Below are positions 50,591-59,700 of a DNA stretch of 64,000 nucleotides, in pieces; position 1 is the stretch's first letter, and the number at the start of each line of letters is the position of its first letter. The stretch lies in the NCBI RefSeq assembly GCF_001517085.1, contig NZ_LRAC01000131.1, forward strand, positions 27,748-91,747, read 5' to 3'. Position numbers and translations under genes: made by a program. The DNA comes from Paenibacillus sp. DMB5. GTDB taxonomy: Bacteria; Bacillota; Bacilli; Paenibacillales; Paenibacillaceae. The notes below the pieces were generated by a model. That model did no database searches, was not told the origin of the DNA, and saw only the letters and a program-made list of their open reading frames with translations.

Positions 50591-52600
50591 GTGAAATTAA
50601 GTATCAAGGTTAAAATGAGCATCCTTTTATTCCTCATCATCAGCATCCCTCTAGGTATATCCGGCGCGGTTTCATACAATCTGGCATCAGCCGCGCTGCA
50701 GAAGACGATTGAAGAGGAGTTGAAAGGGACAACAAGTTCAGCCGCCAAGGCGGTTGAAACGGAGCTGACGGCTGCGGGGAACCTGCTGGATGTGGCCAGC
50801 CGCAACGAAGCTCTGGCGGTATTCGCCGGTGATTCTTCAGGGCAGAATGCCAAGCAGACGGCCTATTCCTACATATCGGGTATTCAGCAGGATAATGCCA
50901 TGCTGATGGAATCTCTCATTATTGCTGATGTGAACGGCAAGGTGCTGATCACCAGCAGTTCGCAGTCACCGGAGCTAAATGTGAAGGACCGTGCGTATTT
51001 CGCACAGGCACTGGCGGGTGAAAAAGCAATAAGCGAAGTTCTCGTTTCCAAGGACAGCAATAAAAATATTGTAGCAGTAGCCCGGCCACTGCGCCAGAAC
51101 GGCAGTGTTACCGGTGTGCTGATCGGGACGATCCTGTTCGACACGATTGCAGCTCCGGTCGCTGAGACCCGCGTCGGCGAGAGCGGATACGGGTATATGC
51201 TGGACCGGACCGGCCTGATCGTCTATCACCCTGACGGAAGCAAGGTGCTGAAGGAGAATCTGGACGGCAACAGTAATGCGGAACTGAACGCACTTGTGCA
51301 GCAGATGAAGAACGGGGATACCGCGCATGGTTTCTATACATATGAAGGCGTGTATAAGTATGTCTCCTTCGAGCCGGCAGGGAGCTGGATCGTAGCGACG
51401 ACCGCCAATTACAGTGAATACATGAAGCCGGCAACTGAAATCCGCACTACGACTTTGATTGTGGTTGTTTCATTCATCCTGGTGGCCTTGCTGCTTGGGT
51501 ACTTCTTCACCACCCGCAATATCATAAATCCGGTCAAGAAGCTTCAGGCGGCCATGTCACTCGCCGGAAACGGGGATCTGACTGTACATACTGCAATACA
51601 TACACGGGACGAGCTGCAGTCCCTCAGTGATTCATTTAATGCAATGATCGACAAGCAGGAAGCCATTATTGAAAAGGTAAGACATGGCTCGGCAGTCCTC
51701 ACCTCAATGTCAGAAGAAATGGCAGCCTCCTCCGAGGAAATCAGCGCCTCGATTCAAGAGATCAGCTCAAGCACCCAGGAGATTGCTGCAGGGGCGGAGA
51801 ACAACAACCATTCTGTAGTGAATGCCTCCCAGGTGCTGGTTCAGCTCTCCAGTCTGGTCCAGCTTGCCCAGAGCAAGGCTTCAGCCACTTCACAGAATGC
51901 AAATAACACGAACGAGGCAGCACAGGCTGGCAGAGCAGGGGTAATGAATACTGTTGTTGCCATGGATTCCATCAGCAGCAGCACCCGGGAAACCGAGGAG
52001 CAGCTGCTTACTGTAAGCGGACTGTCGGACAAGGTGGCTGCTATTATCGGTACCATTAACGCTATTGCCAGGCAGACCAACCTGCTGGCGCTGAATGCGG
52101 CGATTGAGGCAGCGAGGGCAGGGGAGCACGGCCGAGGCTTCAGTGTTGTGGCCGGAGAAGTCAGAAAGCTGTCGGATGAAACACATCTGCAGGCGGAAGA
52201 GATCAGCAGCCTCGTGTCTGATATGGTAACCAGAATAGGCCAGGCCGTGGAATCGATGCGTGGAGCCTCCATTGCTGTGGAGAGCGGTGTAAGGATCGTC
52301 AAGGAGACGGACCACGCTTTTATTCATATTATTGAGTCGGTTGAGCTGATAACGGCAAGTGTACAGGAGATATTGGAAATAACGAGGGATGAAGTAGCTA
52401 CTTCTGACCAGATTATCAAGCTGATTGACTCTATGGGGACGATATCAGAAATGTCTGTACAGAATACGGAGAGTGTCTCCAGCGCCACTGAGGAGCAGGC
52501 GGCAACAGTTAATAATTTTGTATCTACAGCCGAAGAGATCAGTGCTATGGCGGGTGAGCTGGAGCTTCTGGTCGAAAAATTCATAATAAGGGGTGAGTAG
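50591..52600 (+). CDS. Methyl-accepting chemotaxis protein with dCache-like sensor
   Basis: A 669-residue receptor. Helix 1 (about 8-28), an extracytoplasmic dCache-type domain (about 40-270, with DRAYFAQALAGEKAISEVLVSKDS and GYGYMLDRTGLIVYHPDG), helix 2 (about 290-310), HAMP, then a long cytoplasmic coiled coil. The signalling tip reads IGTINAIARQTNLLALNAAIEAARAGEHGRGFSVVAGEVRKL, the canonical hairpin. GTG 50591 follows AAAAGGAGAG. It lies inside a partner-switching operon rather than with che genes, and its last codons overlap the STAS gene's ribosome binding site. Confidence 0.93.
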   Translation: MKLSIKVKMSILLFLIISIPLGISGAVSYNLASAALQKTIEEELKGTTSSAAKAVETELTAAGNLLDVASRNEALAVFAGDSSGQNAKQTAYSYISGIQQDNAMLMESLIIADVNGKVLITSSSQSPELNVKDRAYFAQALAGEKAISEVLVSKDSNKNIVAVARPLRQNGSVTGVLIGTILFDTIAAPVAETRVGESGYGYMLDRTGLIVYHPDGSKVLKENLDGNSNAELNALVQQMKNGDTAHGFYTYEGVYKYVSFEPAGSWIVATTANYSEYMKPATEIRTTTLIVVVSFILVALLLGYFFTTRNIINPVKKLQAAMSLAGNGDLTVHTAIHTRDELQSLSDSFNAMIDKQEAIIEKVRHGSAVLTSMSEEMAASSEEISASIQEISSSTQEIAAGAENNNHSVVNASQVLVQLSSLVQLAQSKASATSQNANNTNEAAQAGRAGVMNTVVAMDSISSSTRETEEQLLTVSGLSDKVAAIIGTINAIARQTNLLALNAAIEAARAGEHGRGFSVVAGEVRKLSDETHLQAEEISSLVSDMVTRIGQAVESMRGASIAVESGVRIVKETDHAFIHIIESVELITASVQEILEITRDEVATSDQIIKLIDSMGTISEMSVQNTESVSSATEEQAATVNNFVSTAEEISAMAGELELLVEKFIIRGE

Positions 52601-52601
52601 T

Positions 52602-52880
52602 TTGAACGAGATAACGATCGATATGCCGGCGATGTTTTCGGTGGAGGAGGCCAGCGCTTTCCGGGATACAGTCAAAACCTGCATAAGCAGCGGCCAGACA
52701 AGCTTTCTGCTGGATTTCAAGGATTGCACCTTTATTGACAGTACCGGTCTTGGCGTTATTGTCAGCCTGTACAAAAAATGTGCGGAGAACGGCGGAACGA
52801 TCCGTCTGCGGTCCCTTCAGCCGAATGTATTCAAAATTTTTGAGCTGACCCGGCTGACGAATGTGTTTGAGATTATCTAG
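52602..52880 (+). CDS. STAS-domain anti-anti-sigma factor (RsbV/SpoIIAA-like)
   Basis: A 92-residue STAS domain. The phosphorylatable Ser is in CTFIDSTGLGVIVSLYKK. TTG 52602 is preferred, with GGGGTG six bases upstream; GTG 52593 lies inside that site. Expected cycle: phosphorylated by the RsbW-like kinase and dephosphorylated by the PAS-PP2C protein. Last gene of the four-gene operon. Confidence 0.88.
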   Translation: MNEITIDMPAMFSVEEASAFRDTVKTCISSGQTSFLLDFKDCTFIDSTGLGVIVSLYKKCAENGGTIRLRSLQPNVFKIFELTRLTNVFEII

Positions 52881-52904
52881 CATCGGGTTCTGTACCTGAT
52901 ACAG

Positions 52905-52955
52905 CAGGGGCGCTCCATCAGACGGTATACCGTCTGGATGGGCAGCCCCTGTTTC
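52905..52955. terminator. Bidirectional terminator after the partner-switch operon
   Basis: CAGGGGC(GC)TCCATC with an inner CAGACGGTATACCGTCTG palindrome pairs with GATGG and GCCCCTG, followed by TTT on the plus strand. It separates the operon from the convergent CBS gene. Confidence 0.7.
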
Positions 52956-52967
52956 CCTTTAGTTCAG

Positions 52968-53372
52968 CTAGTCTGTTATATTCCTGGTGTAGTACTCAAT
53001 AATATCCTTACGACGGATAATGCCGAGAAAAACGCCTTCACTGTCAACGACCGGTACAAAGTTCTGGTCTGCAGCAAGCGTAAGCATATCCTCCATTTGC
53101 GCTTTGATGTAGACACTCTCATTATGCACATGCCGCTGAATGTCGCTGACCTTAACCTCACGCATGTTGTCGAAGCTGAGTCCTGCCGTATTTTTCAGCT
53201 TCCAGAGCAGGTCTCCTTCAGCCAGGGTTCCAACGTATTTCCCCTCGTGGTCAATGATCGGTATGGCGGAATAATAGTGCTGCTCCAATTGCTCCATTGC
53301 TTCAAGCATAGAGATTGAGGAGGTAATGTAAGCGACCTGATCCTTGGGCAGCAGAAAGGCAGAGATTTCCAT
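52968..53372 (-). CDS. CBS-domain pair protein
   Basis: A 134-residue protein made only of two CBS motifs: AIPIIDHEGKYVGTLAEGDLLWKL and FVPVVDSEGVFLGIIRRKDIIEYY. Such Bateman modules bind adenine nucleotides, in some Firmicutes c-di-AMP. GTAAAGGAGAC precedes the ATG. There is no attached enzyme or transporter domain and no partner gene nearby, so the regulated target is unknown. Confidence 0.88.
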   Translation of the reverse strand: MEISAFLLPKDQVAYITSSISMLEAMEQLEQHYYSAIPIIDHEGKYVGTLAEGDLLWKLKNTAGLSFDNMREVKVSDIQRHVHNESVYIKAQMEDMLTLAADQNFVPVVDSEGVFLGIIRRKDIIEYYTRNITD

Positions 53373-53589
53373 GGCTAGTCTCCTTTACATTAGAATGAGT
53401 GCTAGGCAGTATAATCATTAAACCACACATTCTATTGTAAGCGAATTATTATTTCTGAGGCAGGGCTGGAAAATATGCAGCGGCTGTCATTCAACAAAAA
53501 AGGATACGCCACACTAAGGCGACGGTCTTGCCGCTGCCAAGTATGTCATATCCCTGTTATTCTTAATTATGAAGCTGGCCCGGTATAGC

Positions 53590-54021
53590 CTATTGGGCTG
53601 CCGCTTCCGTGCTTTCAAGGCTAACCTGCCATTCAATGCCGAATTTATCCTTCAGGCTGCCATAGAGCTTGCTCCAAAAGGTCTGCTGCAGCTCCATCGT
53701 CACGCTTCCGCCTTCCTTCAGCTGATTGAACCAGGATTTCACATCCTCCTCGTTCCGTGTAACCAGCGCAAGACTGATGTTATTGCCTTGTGTAAAGGGC
53801 ATTCCCGGGAACACATCGGAGAACATGACGTTGCTGCCGTCCACGTTCAGCCGTGCATGCATAACCAGGGCTTTTGCTTCTTCCGGCAACGGATAGTCGG
53901 GGTTCGGCGGTGCTTCGCCAAAGGTCATAATCTGCGGATCACTGTTACCAAATACCTTAGCGTAAAATTCAACAGCTTCACGGCAGTTTCCATTGAAATT
54001 CAAATACACATCAACTGACAC
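53590..54021 (-). CDS. PhnB-like VOC family protein
   Basis: A 143-residue protein of the PhnB/YjdN group. VDVYLNFNGNCREAVEFYAKVFG opens the fold, HARLNVDGSNVMFSDVFPG is the second strand set, and QQTFWSKLYGSLKDKFGIEWQVS closes it. GTG 54021 has GGGAG eight bases upstream; a GTG three codons earlier overlaps that site. Function unknown despite the PhnB name; it has no phosphonate genes beside it. Confidence 0.85.
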   Translation of the reverse strand: MSVDVYLNFNGNCREAVEFYAKVFGNSDPQIMTFGEAPPNPDYPLPEEAKALVMHARLNVDGSNVMFSDVFPGMPFTQGNNISLALVTRNEEDVKSWFNQLKEGGSVTMELQQTFWSKLYGSLKDKFGIEWQVSLESTEAAAQ

Positions 54022-54173
54022 TGGCTTCACTCCCTGGTTGATAAATTAAGGCAAGCACTTTATTTCCACATTGTAGCATGACCTTGTCCAAAGAGAAATA
54101 TACTTTGCGGCCTGCAGCTGCTTTGGCAGCAGCCGGATGTATGCTTAGTATGATTATGAAGGGGGGGGACAAC

Positions 54174-54986
54174 ATGATTATTTACGGCTGTGATTTCAGC
54201 GGAGCGAAGAACCCGGAAGGCAAAATATTCGTAGCCTCGGGCCGGCTTGACGGTGATAGCTTAACCGTGGAAGAGGTATCCAGCTGTGAGGACAGACTGG
54301 ACTTATACTATCTTATCAGGAACAGCAGAGCCCCGTGGGGCGTAGATTTTCCATTCTCCATTCCGGAGTATTATCTCGGGCAGCAATATGATTCCTCATG
54401 GGACAAGTTCATCCAGGGAGCTTATGAGGATAGCAGAGAACAGTTCAAGCAGCGGTTCGGCCAGATTCACAGCGGCAAAAACAGCCGGGATCTCCGGGTG
54501 ACAGACATCGCTGTGGATGCCAAAAGCCCGGTATCCTCTACACCTATTGCAATGCATGCCATGCTCTATGGGGCGCGGCGGCTGCTGCACAATCTGCAGG
54601 GAGAAGCAGCGGTCTACCCGTTTCAGCCGTACCGGGCCGAGGTTCCACGGTTGTATGAAATTTATCCCGGCCACGGCTGGAAGGCATTAAAGCTCAAGAG
54701 CAGCGCACCGGATGTGCTCCGCGATCTTTCAGCCAGCTTCAAAGCGCAGGTGGACAGCGGATTTGAGGTTACCATCAGCCCGGCAGCTGCTGCTGCAGCA
54801 GTGGATGCCCGCGGACAAGCCAATCTGCATGCCAGAGATGCCGTGATGGCCTGTATTCAGATGGCTTATTGTCTGCGTCAATACAAGCTGGAGAGCAATG
54901 AAGAAGAGTGCAGGCCGGCATTCGCCTCCCAGGAAGAATGGGAGATGCGCATGCTTGAAGGACTGGTTGTGCGGATGTTTCCCTGA
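54174..54986 (+). CDS. DUF429-like predicted nuclease (RNase H fold)
   Basis: A 270-residue protein. IIYGCDFSGAKNPEGKIFVASG begins the fold, GVDFPFSIPEYY supplies a second acidic residue and LHARDAVMACIQMAYCLRQY the third, the Asp pattern of DUF429 proteins. The ATG at 54174 follows AAGGGGGGGG, a very strong purine tract; the frame is open from 54078. The family is predicted to be nucleases by fold only, and the role is unknown. It has no toxin or phage neighbours. Confidence 0.72.
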   Translation: MIIYGCDFSGAKNPEGKIFVASGRLDGDSLTVEEVSSCEDRLDLYYLIRNSRAPWGVDFPFSIPEYYLGQQYDSSWDKFIQGAYEDSREQFKQRFGQIHSGKNSRDLRVTDIAVDAKSPVSSTPIAMHAMLYGARRLLHNLQGEAAVYPFQPYRAEVPRLYEIYPGHGWKALKLKSSAPDVLRDLSASFKAQVDSGFEVTISPAAAAAAVDARGQANLHARDAVMACIQMAYCLRQYKLESNEEECRPAFASQEEWEMRMLEGLVVRMFP

Positions 54987-55058
54987 AAGACTCTGATACA
55001 ATATACTCTTCATAAGACAGGAGTACTGAATCTGCACTACAGTAAAGGAGATGCTTGT

Positions 55059-55514
55059 TTGCCGGACATTACTCAGCTCGTTCCCGGTGAGGAATCCGAA
55101 ATTATTACCTTAATCCGGGAGACCTTTGATACTCATATCTCGCAGTACTATTCGGCAGAGGGTATTAACACGTTTTATAGAATCATCACACCCCAGGCCA
55201 TCAGGGAACGCTTGAACAGCGGCAGTGTCATTTATCTTGCCAGAACCAGTGGTACACCGGCTGGCGTAATCGAAGTGTATAATAACAGTCATATTTTCCT
55301 GTTGTTCATAAGTAATGAAGCGAAAGGTACCGGCGTCGGGAAAATACTGCTTGGTTATGTAAAAGACAGGCTTGCACAGCTGGGAGCAGAGAGGCTTACC
55401 GTGAATTCATCGCCTAACTCTGTAGGCTTCTATCAGTCCCAGGGCTTCCTCCCGCTTGCAGGAGAAGAAGAAGTTCACGGAATCAGGTCTGTAAAAATGC
55501 AACTTTTGTTCTAG
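55059..55514 (+). CDS. GNAT family N-acetyltransferase
   Basis: A 151-residue single-domain enzyme. The acetyl-CoA loop is in LFISNEAKGTGVGKILLGYVKDRL (position of the RxxGxG/A pattern), and the C-terminus LTVNSSPNSVGFYQSQGFLPL is usual for GNAT proteins. TTG 55059 has AAAGGAG eight bases upstream. Acceptor unknown. Confidence 0.87.
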   Translation: MPDITQLVPGEESEIITLIRETFDTHISQYYSAEGINTFYRIITPQAIRERLNSGSVIYLARTSGTPAGVIEVYNNSHIFLLFISNEAKGTGVGKILLGYVKDRLAQLGAERLTVNSSPNSVGFYQSQGFLPLAGEEEVHGIRSVKMQLLF

Positions 55515-55615
55515 GTCTCGGGGGAAATAAGCAGGAATAATCTGGAGCCGTAGCGAATAGATAGCGGGTCAACAAAATTCGACTTTTAGACTACATATAT
55601 TAGAGGGGTATGGTC

Positions 55616-56782
55616 GTGAAAAAAGGGCAGAAAACACTTTTCTTGATTGCAACGTTTATTATGATTTTTTTGCTGCCGCTGCTTGGCAGTCTGGCCAAGT
55701 GGAAGGGCTTGCCTCCCGGTTACGGGGAATTTCCTGCGCAAAAAGTAGAAGCTGATCCCGGGTTCAGCCTGCTGTATTTCACCCTCGCCTGTATCGTAGC
55801 CGTTGTTATAACGCTGGTGCTTGTGTTTCCCCGGATGTTCGGCTTCAAAAAAGTCCCGCCGGCACCGCAGCCCCGGGCAGGCAGCACCGCTTATCCCGTG
55901 TGGTTCTGGTGGAGTTTACCCGTGCTTGCGCTCAGCTGGTTCCTTATGTGGGCGCGTCTGGACCTGCTTGAGCCGCTCGAGAATTACACCTTTGTCCCGT
56001 TGTGGTGGTCCTTCATTCTGATCCTGGACGGAGTTGTATATAAGCGGACGGGCGGTCATTCAATCCTCTCCCGCAAGCCTCATCTGATGCAGCTGCTGGC
56101 CGTAGTTTCCTGCTTCAGCTGGTTTGCGTTTGAATATCTGAACTTTTTTGTTGCAGAGAACTGGTATTACCCCAATGAGGACGTATTCTCCAACTTCGGC
56201 AATGTCTTCTGGTTTTCTTTATCGTATACAACTGTGCTTCCGGCGATAGTGGAATGGTATCTGCTGCTGTGCACCTTCAAAGGATTCAAGGAGCGTTACA
56301 GCAACGGGCCTAAATTTAACGTATCCCGAACTTTTTTGATCCTTTATTTTGTGATCGGGTTATTTCTGGCGTTCGGTATGGGTTATTATCCTTATCTGCT
56401 CTTTTGGGTGCTGTGGGTCGCCCTTGTGCCGATGCTTTCGGCTGCAATGGCGCTCTGCGGCTACTGGACGCCGTTCAGCCCGGTTAAGAACGGTGACTGG
56501 TCACAAATTATCCTGATTGCGCTTGCCACCTTGTGCAACGGGTTCTTCTGGGAGTTTTGGAATTTTGGCAGTGAATGGTTCCATGATTCCGTGCCAACCA
56601 ATCCGAATTATTGGAAGTATTCCGTCCCGTATCTGGACAAAATTCATATTTTTTCTGAGATGCCGATTCTTGGCTATTACGGATATCTCTTCTTTGGGGT
56701 AAACTGCTGGATTGTGTGGCTGATTGCTGCCTACGTATTCAAATTTGATGCTGATTTCGAATTAAAGGGAAAGAATCGCTAA
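55616..56782 (+). CDS. Polytopic membrane protein of unknown function
   Basis: A 388-residue protein with about ten predicted helices and many aromatic residues. Two related segments can be seen: WFAFEYLNFFVAENWYYPNE and FFWEFWNFGSEWFHDSVP, the second followed by HIFSEMPILGYYGYLFFGVN. This suggests an internal duplication. I do not recognise a named family. GTG 55616 has GAGGGG seven bases upstream, while an ATG at 55610 is too close. The giant kinase-cyclase gene starts 13 bases later, so the two are co-transcribed and may be functionally linked. Confidence 0.72.
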   Translation: MKKGQKTLFLIATFIMIFLLPLLGSLAKWKGLPPGYGEFPAQKVEADPGFSLLYFTLACIVAVVITLVLVFPRMFGFKKVPPAPQPRAGSTAYPVWFWWSLPVLALSWFLMWARLDLLEPLENYTFVPLWWSFILILDGVVYKRTGGHSILSRKPHLMQLLAVVSCFSWFAFEYLNFFVAENWYYPNEDVFSNFGNVFWFSLSYTTVLPAIVEWYLLLCTFKGFKERYSNGPKFNVSRTFLILYFVIGLFLAFGMGYYPYLLFWVLWVALVPMLSAAMALCGYWTPFSPVKNGDWSQIILIALATLCNGFFWEFWNFGSEWFHDSVPTNPNYWKYSVPYLDKIHIFSEMPILGYYGYLFFGVNCWIVWLIAAYVFKFDADFELKGKNR

Positions 56783-56795
56783 AGGTGGAGTGGGC

Positions 56796-59700
56796 ATGAT
56801 TGCGTTGGACAACTATCAGGTTCTGGAAACCATTTCAGATCAGTATGCGAAAGCGGTATACAGATGCAGGGATGCGTTAACCGGGGATACAGTCATTTTA
56901 AAAGTATTAAAATCCGAATTTACCGGCCCCGAAGCCGTAATGCGGTTCAAACAGGAGTACAGGCTGCTCAAGGAGCTCAGCGCACAGATTGAAGGGGTAA
57001 TAAAGCCCCATAAGCTTGAAGAGAAGAACGGTTATTATACGATGGTGCTGGAGGATATCCGCGGACGCTCCCTGAAAGAGATCACGGAGTCCGATCCTCT
57101 TGATACGGCAACCATTTTGAGGCTGGCTATCAAGATTGTGGATATTCTCGGTGCCGTGCATGAGCATAACGTTATTCACAAGGACATTAAGCCCTCCAAT
57201 ATAATCTGGAACAGGGAGCGGGACGTGGTGCAGCTGATCGACTTCGATCTGGCCGTCAAGCTGCCAAAGGAGAAGCAGGAGTTCCAGAACAGCGGGGTGC
57301 TCGAAGGCAGCATCCAGTATATTTCGCCCGAACAGACCGGACGGATGAACCGTAATATCGATTACCGGAGTGATTTTTATTCACTGGGTGTGGTGCTCTA
57401 TGAGCTTATGACCGGAAGCAGACCATATGCTGCGCAGGAAATGCTCGAACAGATTTACTCCATTATCGCCAAGGAAGCCGTCCCGCCCAGCCAGCTGGCC
57501 GGAGGCAGGGTATCATCCGAGCTGTCGGATATTATCATGAAGCTGATGGAGAAGTCTTCTGAGCAGAGATACCGGAGTGCTTACGGGATAAAATCAGATT
57601 TAAAAAAAGTGCTGGCCGGCGAGGCCGGCTTTGCCATTGGAGCGGATGACCGGCATAACGTGTTCCGGATTCCGCAAAAAATATACGGCCGCGATGCAGA
57701 GCTGGCCCGGTTGACGGCGGCCTTCCGCCAGAGCGTTAGCGGGCAGCCGCAGCTGATGCTGGTCACCGGGGAAGCCGGTGTGGGGAAGACGGCGCTGGTA
57801 CATGAGCTGCACCAGCCGATCAGTCAGGAAAAGGGCCTGTTCGCCGAAGGTAAGTTTGACCAGTATAACCGGAATATCCCGTACAGCGCGATTATTCAGG
57901 CTTTCCGCCGGCTGATCAGCCAGCTGCTGGATACTCCTGACGGGGAATACAAGCGCCGGATAGCACAGTCCCTGAACGATAAGCTGGACGGCAACGGCAG
58001 CCTGATCACCGGACTGATTCCGGAGCTGGGCGAGTGGATAGGGATACAGACTGAAATGGAGCCGCTAAATCCCGCTGAGGAGACGAACCGGTTCTTTTTA
58101 ACCTTTGCCAAGTTTATAGAAGGCATTACCTTCAATGAACAGCCGCTGGTGCTGTTCCTGGACGATCTGCAATGGGCGGATTTCTCCAGCCTGCAGCTTG
58201 TCGAGCGGCTGCTGCTGGATCATCAGCTGCGCAGACTGTTCATTGTCTGCTCCTACAGGTCAAATGAGATCCATGAAGGTCACCCTTTGTTTGCTTCTGT
58301 TGCCAAGATTGAAAAAAGCCGGGAGGTCGGCATAATCAGGCTGGAGCCATTGACGGTCCTTGATGTGAACCAGCTCATTTCGGATACCCTGTACAGTCCC
58401 CGCGAGCGCGTGGATATGCTGGCCGAAGTGATCTATAAACGGACCAAGGGCAATTCATTTTTTGTCAGTGAACTGCTCAAGGATTTGTACCGCAGCGGTT
58501 ATTTATATTTCGATGAGCTGCAGGGAAGCTGGAGCTGGCGGCTGGAGCAGATCCTGAGCATGCCGGTCAATGAGAATATTGTTGAGTTCCTGATGATCAA
58601 GCTGAACAGTCTGCCGGAGGAGACCCGCACAACGCTGATGCTGTGCGCGGCAGCAGGCAGCAGGTTCGACCTTAGCGTGCTGAAGCTGATCAGCGGGGAG
58701 CCGCGAAGCCGGATTGTCAGAGCAATTGCCGCAGCCGTTGACGATGAACTGATTGTACCGTCCGATGCCGGTTATGCCATGTTTTCCGGTTATCTGGACG
58801 AGACCGAAACCGATACGGAACCGCTGCAGGATATCAAAATTTCATTCCGGTTTGCCCATGACCGGATTCAGCAGGCCTTTTACCAGATGATTGATGAGCG
58901 GGAGAGTAAAGAGTTGCACCTAAGAATCGGGCGGGTGCTGCTTGCTAATCTGCCTCCGGAGGAAGCTGAGGAGCTGATCGTCGATATTGCCGCCCATATG
59001 AACAAAGGGATGGAGCTCATCAGCAGCCGGGCGGAAATGAACGAGGTGATCCGGCTTAATCTGCGGGCAGCCCGCAAGGCAAAGGCAGCCTTCGGTTACG
59101 ACTCCGCATATGCACTGCTGGAAGCGGCTTTGCCGCAGCTGCCGGACAACGCCTGGGAGGATAACGAGCTTCCGGCAGCGGAGATTTACCGGCTGCTGGC
59201 CCAATGCGGGTATCTTACTCATCATATTAATGAAGCGGATGCTGCATGCGCGGTATTGCTGAAGTATACAGCCGGAAAAATGGACCGCGCCGGGATTTAC
59301 GAGCTGCAGGCTGACCATTATATGTATCTCGGGATGATGAAGGAAGCAATCGCTGCCGGGAGACAGGGCCTGCACCAGATGGGCATCCACATCCCTCAGC
59401 GTGTGGGGATGGCTTCCGTGCTCAAAGAGCTGGTAAAGGTCAAGGCCGCACTCCGGGGCAGAACAGCCGATGATATCCTTGCCTCCGGCGAAATGAAGGA
59501 CCCGGAAATGCTGCTGGTCATGAGACTGCTGATTAATTTCATCCCGCCGGCCTTCATCTCCGGCGAGACTTCGCTATTTGGCCTGGCAGTACTCAAGAAG
59601 GTCGGGCTGACGCTGAAATACGGCAATTCCCCTGAATCGGCATTAGCCTTTATAGGTTATTCCATGCTGCTGTCCGGTTTCGGTGATGTGAAGGGAGCGT

